From: CBDUBS01 sp965365445
GTDB taxonomy: Bacteria; Bacteroidota; Rhodothermia; Rhodothermales; DASSAV01
Assembly: GCA_965365445.1 (NCBI GenBank)
Contig: CBDUBS010000012.1
Span: 1 to 37,072 of the forward strand
Length of the DNA: 37,072 bases
Reading direction: 5' to 3'
The translations under genes were made by a program, and so were the position numbers. Shown here one piece after another: positions 17,544 to 25,912 of this stretch. Every line of letters starts with the position of its first letter. Positions within the stretch are counted from its first letter, which is position 1. The notes beneath the pieces were generated by a model. The model was not told where the DNA came from. It saw nothing but the letters and a program-made list of their open reading frames with translations, and did not search any database.

Positions 17544-18674
17544 ATGAAATTTCGTATTGCAGCCGTTGTATGTACTGTCGTAGGGATAGCCGGGTGCGGA
17601 ATGGATTGGCGTCCGTCGCAGACCGGTTCGGATGCACCGGAACAGGGGCCGCTCCTTGAAGAGATCGATACGATCTATACGGGTCTGTACCCGTTTCTGG
17701 CGGACCTGTACGATCCGGAATCCGGCGGCTTTTACGAGAGCACGGCTCGCCTGACGCCGCCCCGCATCGAGTCTACGGCGCGAGGCCTTACCATACTCGA
17801 GCGAGGAGGTGTACTGGACGACCTCCCCGATTCCATGCGTCTGGGTTTCATCCGGTTCTTCCAGCGTTTCCAGGACCCGCGCACCGGCTTCTTCGAAGAC
17901 ATCCACGAGGACCGCGACGTACACCAGCGGCGTGGCCGGGCGCTGGGCTATACACTCGGCGCCCTTGAGAAACTGGGCGGGGAACCTCTTTATCCGCTTC
18001 CGGGCAGCGAACCGGAAACGGAGGGCATGGAGCATCTGGCATCGGTAGAAGCGTTCGGGAAATGGCTCGAATCGCTGCCCTGGGAGCACTCCTGGAGGGC
18101 GGGCAGCATCCTCACGGCGCAAAACGTTCTCATCGAGCGCCTCCCCGAGGAACGTCGCCGGGCCGTTCTCGCTTACCTGTTCGACTACCTCGCCCGGCGG
18201 CAAAATCAGAAGACCGGAATGTGGGGCGGCGGCGAGCCGTACGTCCTCGTTTCGGGGGCCTTCAAGCTCAGCGGCATTTACGGCCACTTCGGCCGCCCAA
18301 TGCCGCAACCGGAGCGGATTTACCACACACTACTCGGAACCATGCGCCATGAAGAAGCGAAAGACGCCACCTGGGTGCGTAACCCGCTGTACCTGTTTCA
18401 GGCCATCGAGCCCTACATAACCATACCGGCTGCCGAACGGCACGAAATCATGCGTATTGCGGTGAAAAACATAGCGAGGTTCCGCCGCCCGGACGGCGGG
18501 TTTGCCCGCCACGTAGACTATCCATACGGCGAAACCGACGGGTGCTCGCAAGCCATGAAAACACGCGATGCCATACTGGAAATGGCCGGCATCGAGCCGC
18601 CGCCCTTTCCGAACGGGCCGGCGTTTTTCGATACCCTGCGCCGACGAGACGCCCGTTTAGCCGTAACACCATGA
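17544..18674 (+). CDS. Alpha/alpha-toroid-like lipoprotein, paralogue 2 (divergent)
   Basis: A 376-residue protein. Choosing ATG 17544 gives a lipoprotein signal (MKFRIAAVVCTVVGIAGCG, lipobox IAGC); an in-frame ATG at 17460 would overlap the previous gene and bury the signal. Helical repeats with FQDPRTGFFED, LEKLGGEPLYPLP and PDGGFARHVDYPYGETDG show it belongs to the same fold group as its neighbours. It lacks their H-x-D-x-H-S-W block (the aligned part reads HEDRDVHQRRG) and the Cys-x3-His-x-Ser motif. It is therefore either a binding or helper subunit, or an enzyme of different specificity. Membrane anchoring, instead of the Tat export of its neighbours, supports a separate job. Function unknown. 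Confidence 0.66.
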   Translation: MKFRIAAVVCTVVGIAGCGMDWRPSQTGSDAPEQGPLLEEIDTIYTGLYPFLADLYDPESGGFYESTARLTPPRIESTARGLTILERGGVLDDLPDSMRLGFIRFFQRFQDPRTGFFEDIHEDRDVHQRRGRALGYTLGALEKLGGEPLYPLPGSEPETEGMEHLASVEAFGKWLESLPWEHSWRAGSILTAQNVLIERLPEERRRAVLAYLFDYLARRQNQKTGMWGGGEPYVLVSGAFKLSGIYGHFGRPMPQPERIYHTLLGTMRHEEAKDATWVRNPLYLFQAIEPYITIPAAERHEIMRIAVKNIARFRRPDGGFARHVDYPYGETDGCSQAMKTRDAILEMAGIEPPPFPNGPAFFDTLRRRDARLAVTP

Positions 18675-18806
18675 CCCGGAGTGTTCTATTTACTCCTGCT
18701 CCGGCACCCCCCTACGTGCTTCAAACCCCCCGCACGCTCCCTGGTTACTGCTCCGAACCGTAAACCGCTTCCCCGGACGTTCCTCCCGCACTCAAGAGTA
18801 GAAGCC

Positions 18807-19970
18807 ATGAACCGTCGTTCTTTCCTTAAAACCGCCCTTTCCGGCAGCGCCGCAGCCGGGTTTCTCACGGTATCATATAGCCCTACCCAGGCCGCGTCGA
18901 GAGCCAATCCGGAGCCGGGTTACGTGCAGCAAGTTCGGGAGGGTGTGCTGGCTTTCCTGGAGGAGATCCGGTACAAGGAGGAAGGGTGGGGCCGGTGGCC
19001 GTACAACAAGCACATGATGCGCCCCTACGGGCTTACCTCCTCCGCCGAGGCCATAAAGACACTCACCACATACGATGCGCTCCGTCTCGTTCCCGAATCG
19101 CAACGACGCGAAGCGATTGCCTTCATTCACGCGTGCCAGGACCCCCGAGACGATTACTTCAAGGACCCGCTCGTCAAGCCGTCGGACAAGCACAGCGACC
19201 ACCACTCGTGGGAGCACATCTGGGCGCATATGTCGAGCAATGCCTTGAGCGCCCTTGCTCTCCTGGGCGCGGAGCCCCTCAGATTGAAGGCATCCGCTCC
19301 TTTCGGGGCCGATCTGACGGTGATCGATCCGGAAGAATGGGTAACAAGCCAGGACTGGAGCAACCCCTGGATGATCGGAGAGCACATGACGCGGGTGGTA
19401 TCCGCCTACGTCGAAAAACTACCCCCGGACCAGCGTACACCGGAGGAGCCTCGCGTAAAACGACTGCTGGACACCTACGAGAAACTCGTCATCGATCCGC
19501 AAACAGGTATGCCGACGAAGGGCGGCTGCACCAGCCGCTCGCGGGCTATGGCCGGTTTATTCAAGTCCACCGGTAGCTACCAGCGCGTCGGGCGCGAAGT
19601 GCCCTATGCCGATAGGGCCATCGACTTCGTTCTCGATCTCCAGCTTCCGGACGGTTCTTTTGGTGAGGAAATCGGCGCCGTTCCGATGACGCTCAACTGG
19701 GATTCAGTTTGGGTGCTTCGGGAATTGAACAAACAACTCGGGAACGGCCACCGTTTTAACGACATACGAGCGGCAGGAAACGAACTGGCTGCGTTCCTGC
19801 TGGCCCATCACCGGAAGCCGGACGGCGGCTTTTCGTTCCACAGGGACTATTGCAACTGGGAGCACAATTCCATCCGAACGTCCGACAAGTTACCCGAGGG
19901 GGATACGCACGGAACCGAGATGTGCCTGCGCTGCCTGGCTTATGCAGACGAATGGAATGCTACAAGCTGA
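18807..19970 (+). CDS. Tat-exported alpha/alpha-toroid-like protein, paralogue 3 (candidate glycan-active enzyme)
   Basis: A 387-residue protein. ATG 18807 places a Tat signal (NRRSFLKTALSGSAAAGF) at the N-terminus; a longer in-frame start at 18681 would precede it with an unlikely 42-residue extension. It matches paralogue 1 throughout: WGRWPYNKHMMRPYG, FKDPLV, H129-x-D-x-H-S-W135, LGAEPL, DWSNPW, NWDSVWVLREL, PDGGFSFHRDYC, and C349-x3-H353-x-S-x-R, ending CLAYADEW. MPTKGGCTSRSRAMAGLFKSTG is another shared block (MCGLFKTMG in paralogue 1). The nucleoside-hydrolase-family gene follows in the same direction after 19 bp. A role in processing the locus substrate in the periplasm or at the surface is an inference. 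Confidence 0.68.
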   Translation: MNRRSFLKTALSGSAAAGFLTVSYSPTQAASRANPEPGYVQQVREGVLAFLEEIRYKEEGWGRWPYNKHMMRPYGLTSSAEAIKTLTTYDALRLVPESQRREAIAFIHACQDPRDDYFKDPLVKPSDKHSDHHSWEHIWAHMSSNALSALALLGAEPLRLKASAPFGADLTVIDPEEWVTSQDWSNPWMIGEHMTRVVSAYVEKLPPDQRTPEEPRVKRLLDTYEKLVIDPQTGMPTKGGCTSRSRAMAGLFKSTGSYQRVGREVPYADRAIDFVLDLQLPDGSFGEEIGAVPMTLNWDSVWVLRELNKQLGNGHRFNDIRAAGNELAAFLLAHHRKPDGGFSFHRDYCNWEHNSIRTSDKLPEGDTHGTEMCLRCLAYADEWNATS

Positions 19971-19989
19971 CGAATAGAGCCACTCCCTC

Positions 19990-21024
19990 ATGCCGACCGT
20001 ACCGCGCCCTTCCCTGTTTCGATTCATCGGGGCCGCCCTTTTAATTCCCTGGGCGGCTACCGGACTGCTTTTTGCGCAACCCATACCCGTCGTTTTCGAC
20101 ACGGATATGGGGAACGATGTGGACGATGCGCTGGCGCTGGCAATGCTGCACGCGCTGGCCGACCGGAATGAAATCGAGTTGCTGTCCGTAACACTTACCA
20201 AGGATAACGCCCTAACCGTACCATTCATTGACCTGCTCAATACCTTCTACGGTCGGCCCAACGTGCCGGTAGGAGTAAACCGCAGTGGAATTACCCCTGC
20301 GGATCATGCCATGCTGCGGGCGCCGGTTGAAAAACGCCGATCCGACGGAGCGTTCGTCTACCCCAGGGATCTCGGATATGACGACGCTCCTGCGGCCGTC
20401 CGGGTTCTCCGAGAGGCGCTGGCCGAAGCTCCGGATACGTCGGTGGTCATCGTGCAGGTCGGTTTCAGCACCAATCTGGCTGATCTGCTTCGGTCGCCCC
20501 CCGACTCGGCCTCCCGCCTATCGGGAGCGGAGTTGGCGAGCAAGAAAGTACGGTTGCTCTCCCTCATGGCGGGGAACTTCGATCATAGCAAGGCCGATCC
20601 CGAATACAACGTCGTCAACGACATATCATCGGCACAGATCGTCTTTGAAAACTGGCCTTCTCCCATCGTGGTGTCGGGCTTCGAGATCGGATTGTCTGTA
20701 TTGTTTCCGGCCTCAAGCATCGAGCGCGACTTTGCTTATGTCGAACATCACCCGGTGGTGGACGCTTACCGTAATTACCTGCCCATGCCCTATGACCGCC
20801 CGACGTGGGATCTGACGTCCGTACTGGCTGCCGTTCGCCCGGAAGCGGACTATTTCGACCTCTCGGCGCCGGGCGTCGTGAAGGTGGACGATCAGGGCTA
20901 TACCGCTTTCCGCCGCACGAACGGAGGACGCCACCGATTCCTCCGGTTCAAGGACGATGCGCAACGCAAACGGGTTCTTGAGGCGCTCGTGCTTCTTTCG
21001 AGCCAGCCCCCGGTGCGGCGCTGA
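19990..21024 (+). CDS. Secreted nucleoside hydrolase-family protein (IUNH fold)
   Basis: A 344-residue protein with a signal peptide (about 1-29, ending LLFAQ). The Ca2+-binding signature of inosine-uridine nucleoside hydrolases is complete at residues 37-50 (DTDMGNDVDDALAL). A distal Asp in RPTWDLTSVLAAV occupies the position of the family's C-terminal metal ligand. The family cleaves the N-glycosidic bond of ribonucleosides. Exported members sit in many Bacteroidota polysaccharide loci, where the real substrate is often unknown. Here it lies between the toroid trio and GH88. It could scavenge nucleosides or act on a ribosyl-like glycoside of the locus substrate. The fold assignment is strong and the substrate is open. 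Confidence 0.85.
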   Translation: MPTVPRPSLFRFIGAALLIPWAATGLLFAQPIPVVFDTDMGNDVDDALALAMLHALADRNEIELLSVTLTKDNALTVPFIDLLNTFYGRPNVPVGVNRSGITPADHAMLRAPVEKRRSDGAFVYPRDLGYDDAPAAVRVLREALAEAPDTSVVIVQVGFSTNLADLLRSPPDSASRLSGAELASKKVRLLSLMAGNFDHSKADPEYNVVNDISSAQIVFENWPSPIVVSGFEIGLSVLFPASSIERDFAYVEHHPVVDAYRNYLPMPYDRPTWDLTSVLAAVRPEADYFDLSAPGVVKVDDQGYTAFRRTNGGRHRFLRFKDDAQRKRVLEALVLLSSQPPVRR

Positions 21025-21143
21025 TCGGTTCCACAAGTTCTTGTTCAATCCGGTTATGCCGGGGGTTGTTCGGCGATTCCTCGCTTGTTATCCTCTGGTG
21101 CTCAACGGCCGATCCACATTGTCCATCAATTCATTTCCTGATC

Positions 21144-22349
21144 ATGAAGCGCTTTTCGTCCTCCCTACTTGCCGTCGCAGCGGCGCTGGTTCTCTTTTCC
21201 GGGTGCTCCGGACTCCTCGGTTCAAAAAAATCGGATGCCTATTCGGATGTGCTCGACGTGGCTCACGAAAAATACCTCGCATCCGCTCGGGCGCTCGATC
21301 CGGCCGACGGCTTTCCCCGACGCGTAGTCAACGGGACCAGCTGGGAGACGACCCCGGCGGAAGGTTGGACGAGCGGCTTTTATCCCGGTGTGCTGTGGTA
21401 CTTGTACGAGGAAAGCGGCGACCGCCGTATGCTGGAGCAGGCCAGACGCTGGACCGAGCCTCTGGAGGAACTAAAAACCTTCACGGGGCACCACGACCTC
21501 GGGTTCATGGTGTACAACAGCTTCGGGCACGGCTATCGGTTGACCAGGGACCCGGAGTATAAAGAAATCCTGCTTCAGACGGCCCGGTCGCTCGCCTCCC
21601 GCTACAACCCGACCGTCGGCGCGATTAAATCATGGGATGGAGGCAAATGGACGTACCCGGTCATCATCGACAACATGATGAACCTGGAACTGCTATTCTG
21701 GGCGGCCAAAAACGGAGGAGATAAATCTCTTTACAACCTGGCCGTACAACACGCCCGGACGTCGCAGCGCGAGCATGTCCGGCAGGACGGCAGCACGTTC
21801 CACGTGATCGACTTCGACCCGAACGACGGCAAGGTGATCCAGAAGAAAACGCATCAGGGGTACTCCGATGCGTCGGCATGGGCGCGCGGACAGGCCTGGG
21901 GCCTGTACGGGTTCACGATGACGTACCGGGAGACGAAAGAACCGGAGTTTCTGCGAACCGCCCAGCGCATCGCAGACCGCTTCCTCGAACGGATGCCTGC
22001 GGACCACGTCCCCTTCTGGGACTTCGACGACCCGGCCATTCCGAATACCGAACGTGATGCCTCCGCGGGAGCCATTGCCGCTTCCGGCCTGATCGAACTC
22101 AGTCATTTCACGACGGATCCGGTTCGTAAGGAAGCCTACCGCAAGGCCGCCTCCGATATTCTGACGGGGCTGACGGCCTCGCCGTTCATGGAAACGTCGC
22201 TCCGGAACCCGTCGCTGCTTCAGCACAGTGTCGGGAGCAAGCCGCACAATTCGGAGGTGGATGCAGCCATCATTTACGGCGATTACTACCTCGTGGAAGC
22301 GCTCATGCGCGTGCTCGGCGAAACCGAGTTGCCCTGGAAAACCAACTGA
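21144..22349 (+). CDS. GH88 unsaturated glucuronyl hydrolase, lipoprotein
   Basis: A 401-residue enzyme of glycoside hydrolase family 88. It hydrates and removes the 4,5-unsaturated uronic acid left at the non-reducing end of oligosaccharides made by polysaccharide lyases. ATG 21144 gives a lipoprotein signal (lipobox LFSGC, Cys21). The two catalytic-type Asp residues are Asp118 in HHDLGFMVYNSFGHG and Asp176 in VIIDNMMNLELLFWA, about 58 residues apart as in the family. WARGQAWGLYGFTMTYRET and PFWDFDDP are further GH88 blocks. An alpha6/alpha6 barrel is expected. Its presence implies that the locus substrate contains uronic acid and is first cut by a lyase. Confidence 0.92.
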   Translation: MKRFSSSLLAVAAALVLFSGCSGLLGSKKSDAYSDVLDVAHEKYLASARALDPADGFPRRVVNGTSWETTPAEGWTSGFYPGVLWYLYEESGDRRMLEQARRWTEPLEELKTFTGHHDLGFMVYNSFGHGYRLTRDPEYKEILLQTARSLASRYNPTVGAIKSWDGGKWTYPVIIDNMMNLELLFWAAKNGGDKSLYNLAVQHARTSQREHVRQDGSTFHVIDFDPNDGKVIQKKTHQGYSDASAWARGQAWGLYGFTMTYRETKEPEFLRTAQRIADRFLERMPADHVPFWDFDDPAIPNTERDASAGAIAASGLIELSHFTTDPVRKEAYRKAASDILTGLTASPFMETSLRNPSLLQHSVGSKPHNSEVDAAIIYGDYYLVEALMRVLGETELPWKTN

Positions 22350-22370
22350 CCTGCCCGGTCGCAACCGTAC

Positions 22371-23738
22371 ATGGTTCCTCCCTCGTTTTCCATCTTACTG
22401 ATCGATGACGAGCAAAGCCAGCTTACCGCCCTGGAGCGGTATCTGGCCCGGAAGGGCTATACGGTGTTCACGGCCCGAAGCGGAGAGGCCGGATTTTCCG
22501 TCATACAGCGTGAAACGGTCGATCTGGTCATCACGGATTTTCGGATGCCGGGTTGGAGCGGTCTGGAGGCGCTCCAACGGGTGAAAGCGTTCAATCCGGA
22601 CGTTGACGTCATCGTTCTGACTGCATACGGAAACGTGGAGGACGCCGTACGGATCATGAAGGCCGGGGCGTATGACTACCTCACCAAACCGGTCGATCTG
22701 GACGAACTCGACAGCCTGATTGCCCGCGTAACCGAGAAACATCAGCTTATCGCCGAGAACAGGTTGCTGAGGGCGAAACTCTCCGAGCGTTATCAGTTCG
22801 AGTCCATCATCGCGGAAAGCGATGCCATGGATGAAGTGCTCAGCATGGCGGTCCGGGTGGCCCCAACCCGGACCACTGTGCTGATACGCGGTGAAAGCGG
22901 CTCCGGAAAGGAGCTCATAGCACGGGCGGTGCATCAGTCGAGCCCCCGCCGTGATAACCCGTTCGTGGTGCTGCACATTGCGGCGCTCAACGACGAGCTT
23001 ATCGAGAGCGAGCTTTTCGGGCATGAAAAAGGCGCCTTTACGGGCGCGGCGCAGCGCCGCATCGGGCGGCTCGAACAGGCCGATGGAGGCACGCTGTTTC
23101 TGGACGAGCTAGGGGATATTCCTCTGGGCGTTCAGGTAAAGCTGCTCCGGGTGATCCAGTTCGGGCAGTTCGAGCGCGTCGGGGGAAATGAGCCCATCTC
23201 CGTGGATGTGCGGATCCTGGCGGCCACCCACCGCGACCTGGAAGCGATGATCCGAGAAGGCGCCTTCCGGGAAGATCTGTATTACCGGCTGAATGTGGTT
23301 ACGCTATGGCTGCCGCCCCTCAGGAAGCGAAAAACCGACATTCCGCCTCTCGTTCGGCATTTCGTCAGCCACTTCGCAGCGCGTCATGGGAAGCCGGTCC
23401 AGGGGCTGACCCGTGAGGCCATGGATCGCCTGATGAAGTATGACTTTCCGGGAAACGTTCGCGAGCTGATCAACCTGATCGAGCGAGCCGTCGTCCTCAG
23501 TCGCGGCCCGTACATTACCCGGAACGACCTCCCTTCGCATCTGGACGCACCTTCGCAACCCGACGTGCTCGACCCGACGAACCTCGAGGACGGGTACGCC
23601 GAGAAGATGGAGACGTTCGAGAAACACATGCTCCAGGAGGCGCTGGAGCGAAGCGGCGGAAACAAGAGCGCGGCGGCCCGACTTCTGGGCATCTCGGAAC
23701 GGCACCTCCGGTACCGCATGGAAAAGCTGTCGCTATAG
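22371..23738 (+). CDS. NtrC-family sigma54-dependent response regulator
   Basis: A 455-residue transcription activator. The receiver domain (about 6-120) has IDDE, phospho-acceptor Asp56 (ITDFRMPG) and Lys106. The AAA+ domain has Walker A GESGSGKE (174-181), GAFTGA (221-226), which contacts sigma54, and Walker B LFLDE (about 242-246). A Fis-type helix-turn-helix ends the protein (NKSAAARLLGISERHLRYRM). One deviation is HIAALNDE where most relatives have NCAALPE. It starts 21 bp after the GH88 gene in the same direction, so it may be read from the polysaccharide operon. No kinase is adjacent; the PAS kinase at 6741 is the nearest candidate. No convincing sigma54 promoter was found in the window. 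Confidence 0.93.
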   Translation: MVPPSFSILLIDDEQSQLTALERYLARKGYTVFTARSGEAGFSVIQRETVDLVITDFRMPGWSGLEALQRVKAFNPDVDVIVLTAYGNVEDAVRIMKAGAYDYLTKPVDLDELDSLIARVTEKHQLIAENRLLRAKLSERYQFESIIAESDAMDEVLSMAVRVAPTRTTVLIRGESGSGKELIARAVHQSSPRRDNPFVVLHIAALNDELIESELFGHEKGAFTGAAQRRIGRLEQADGGTLFLDELGDIPLGVQVKLLRVIQFGQFERVGGNEPISVDVRILAATHRDLEAMIREGAFREDLYYRLNVVTLWLPPLRKRKTDIPPLVRHFVSHFAARHGKPVQGLTREAMDRLMKYDFPGNVRELINLIERAVVLSRGPYITRNDLPSHLDAPSQPDVLDPTNLEDGYAEKMETFEKHMLQEALERSGGNKSAAARLLGISERHLRYRMEKLSL

Positions 23739-23844
23739 GAACCGGCCTGCCTTCAAAGGGAAACATCGCCCTTCAGCGAGTTTGCTCCCTGTATGCATCG
23801 GGAAGTTGTACCCGGGTGTGTCCGGCGAGGCGTCCTCGGGGCGG

Positions 23845-24585
23845 TCAGTGCATACTGTGGGCGCCGGGGTGCGGAGGAGCGGCTCGATGCATCTCGTGGG
23901 TAGGGCTGTGCCCGCCTCCGTGGAGCCGCGCCATGAGCGCATCCATGGCCGGGGTGCCGCGAACGATGGTCATCACCCCCAGAAGGACGACCAGCACCCC
24001 GCCCGCCAGGTTCAGACGGTTGCGCCATACGGGGCGGACAAGGTGGCCCGTAAACCCGAGAACGAACAGGGCCGGGATGGTGGCGATCCCAAAGACGAAC
24101 ATCGTCAGGGCGCCGCCGAGCAGCGTACCTGTAGCGGCCGCCTTGACAAGCAGGCCGTATACGAGCCCGCACGGAAGCAGTCCGTTCAGAAGTCCGAGCC
24201 CCATGGTGCCTCCGGCCGTTCGGCGCTGGAGAAAATATCCCAGGGCACGCTGATAGGCCGGAAGATGGGCCAGCCGGGCGACGCCGACGAAGCGATCCAG
24301 CACCCCGATGAGCCCGAGGCCGATTAGCAGCATGAGCACACCGGCGGCGATACTCAACAGGTTTTGAAACCCGGAGAGCATCAGGAGCGCCGATCCGAAT
24401 GCCCCGGCGATGGCGCCCAGGAGCGTGTAGGTGACGGTTTTCCCGGCAAAGTAGAATCCCTGGTGCATCACCCCCGTCGTGCGGTCGGAGGACGAACCAA
24501 TGGCCAGCACGAACCCTCCGCACATTCCGATGCAGTGCGCGCTACCCAACAATCCGGCGATGAAAACGAGATACAGGTCGGTCAT
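23845..24585 (-). CDS. SafE/TauE-like (UreH-domain) membrane protein with His-rich tail
   Basis: A 246-residue integral membrane protein with about six helices. The N-terminal helix carries HCIGMCGGF (Cys18, Cys22), and a later helix has NGLLPCGLVYG. This Cys-containing pattern is typical of the SafE/UreH-like family found near cytochrome cbb3 assembly and copper genes, and it resembles CcdA-type electron carriers. The C-terminus is His-rich (HGGGHSPTHEMHRAAPPHPGAHSMH, split here only for description), suggesting metal binding. Two TlpA-like thioredoxins lie just upstream in the same direction (77 bp gap). A shared role in metal handling or thiol transfer across the membrane is likely but unproven. 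Confidence 0.78.
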   Translation of the reverse strand: MTDLYLVFIAGLLGSAHCIGMCGGFVLAIGSSSDRTTGVMHQGFYFAGKTVTYTLLGAIAGAFGSALLMLSGFQNLLSIAAGVLMLLIGLGLIGVLDRFVGVARLAHLPAYQRALGYFLQRRTAGGTMGLGLLNGLLPCGLVYGLLVKAAATGTLLGGALTMFVFGIATIPALFVLGFTGHLVRPVWRNRLNLAGGVLVVLLGVMTIVRGTPAMDALMARLHGGGHSPTHEMHRAAPPHPGAHSMH

Positions 24586-24662
24586 GGCTACCCGGAGTGG
24601 CGAGAAAACGGAAATATACGTTTCAACTAACGGAAGTCGAAAATAATTGGAGGATGCGCCGG

Positions 24663-25238
24663 TTAGCGGGGTTCGTTTACCAGTTCCCGAAGGGCCGACC
24701 CCAGGGCGCCCTTGAGCAGCAGCCCCTCGTGTCGGTAGCGGATACGCCCGTGCCGGTCGATGAGCAGGGTCGTGGGTACGGTGGTTATACCGCCGTAGAG
24801 GCGGGCCACCCGGCCATCGTCCACGACAACCCTGTAGTTGATCCCCCGACTCTCGGCGTAGGGCTGCACGACGTCGAACCCTTCTTCATCCAGCGCCACT
24901 CCGACGAAGCGCACTCCCTGGTCCTCCAACTCTCGCTGCAAAGCGATAAAACCAGGGATTTCGGCCCGGCAGGGCGGGCACCAGGTAGCCCAGAAGTTCA
25001 GCACCACGACCTCGCCCCGGTGCTCGGATAATCGGAATGATTCCCCTTCGGCATCCGTCAGGGTAAAATCGGGCGCCGTATCCGCCGCTTCGGTCACGTC
25101 GATGGAAGGATATACGGAGCGGAACAGGTAAACCACCGCTGCCAGCAACAGAAGCGCCGACCACCATTCAGATACAAAGGCTCTCAGAGACCATTTCGAG
25201 GGGGCGGGGTCGGCGGCAGGCGGCGTGCGGGCAGGCAT
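24663..25238 (-). CDS. Membrane-anchored TlpA/ResA-like thioredoxin
   Basis: A 191-residue thiol-disulfide oxidoreductase facing the periplasm. An N-terminal membrane anchor lies at about residues 27-43 (SALLLLAAVVYLF). The thioredoxin-like AhpC/TSA-type domain follows (APDFTLTDAEGESFRL), with the active site NFWATWCPPC (Cys87, Cys90) and cis-Pro in TTVPTTLLID. Proteins of this type reduce apocytochrome c or copper-site cysteines. It lies 23 bp downstream of a lipoprotein paralogue and upstream of the SafE-like gene. Confidence 0.9.
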   Translation of the reverse strand: MPARTPPAADPAPSKWSLRAFVSEWWSALLLLAAVVYLFRSVYPSIDVTEAADTAPDFTLTDAEGESFRLSEHRGEVVVLNFWATWCPPCRAEIPGFIALQRELEDQGVRFVGVALDEEGFDVVQPYAESRGINYRVVVDDGRVARLYGGITTVPTTLLIDRHGRIRYRHEGLLLKGALGSALRELVNEPR

Positions 25239-25261
25239 GGCGTAGATCTTGCCGTGTGAGG

Positions 25262-25912
25262 TCAGGCTTCTTCGTTCAACAGTTTTTCGAGGACAGGCTC
25301 GAGCGCCTCCCTGGAAAGCATTCCCGGAGCAAAATAGCGGACAATGCCCTTACGGTCGATAACGAATGTACTCGGCAGCCCCATGATCGGTCCGTACAGA
25401 TCGGACACGCCTTTCTGATCGACCATGACCGGATAGTTGATGTCGATCTCGTCGGCAAACGGGCGGACGACCGACTCGCCTTCCTCGTCAAGCGATATAC
25501 CTGCAATAACCAGCCCCTTCGACTCGTATTCGGTTTGCAACGCAATGAAGTCCGGAATTTCCTTTCGGCAGGGAGGGCACCAGGTAGCCCAGAAATTCAG
25601 GACCACGACCCTGCCGCGCTGCCCCCGCATGGAGAACTGGTCCCCGGCCAGTGTTTTCAATGTAAAATCGGGAGCATCGACCCGCTCGGATGCCGGCCAC
25701 AGGGGGGCAGAGCCGGCTAAAGTATCCGGAGCCGCTGGAAGGGTCGGGTTATCCGAAACGGGCGCACCGGCAGCAGCCGACAGCGTGTCGCCCAACTGCA
25801 AATCCGCCTTCTCTCCGGTCTCGCCGTTACCACAGGCGCCGACACCCACGGTGCTGAAAAGGACGGCCACAGTTACTTTCCAGATGGGAAGGGGCGAAGA
25901 AAAAGAATTCAT
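25262..25912 (-). CDS. TlpA-like thioredoxin, lipoprotein paralogue
   Basis: A 216-residue thioredoxin-fold protein with a lipoprotein signal (lipobox GVGAC, Cys27) and a low-complexity Ala/Pro/Gly linker of about 50 residues. The catalytic domain has APDFTLKTLAG, VVVLNFWATWCPPC (Cys112, Cys115) and MGLPSTFVID with the cis-Pro. It is a tandem paralogue of the next gene downstream, which is anchored by a membrane helix rather than lipid. The pair probably shares a periplasmic reductive pathway, with the SafE-like protein as a possible electron or metal partner (inference). Confidence 0.9.
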   Translation of the reverse strand: MNSFSSPLPIWKVTVAVLFSTVGVGACGNGETGEKADLQLGDTLSAAAGAPVSDNPTLPAAPDTLAGSAPLWPASERVDAPDFTLKTLAGDQFSMRGQRGRVVVLNFWATWCPPCRKEIPDFIALQTEYESKGLVIAGISLDEEGESVVRPFADEIDINYPVMVDQKGVSDLYGPIMGLPSTFVIDRKGIVRYFAPGMLSREALEPVLEKLLNEEA

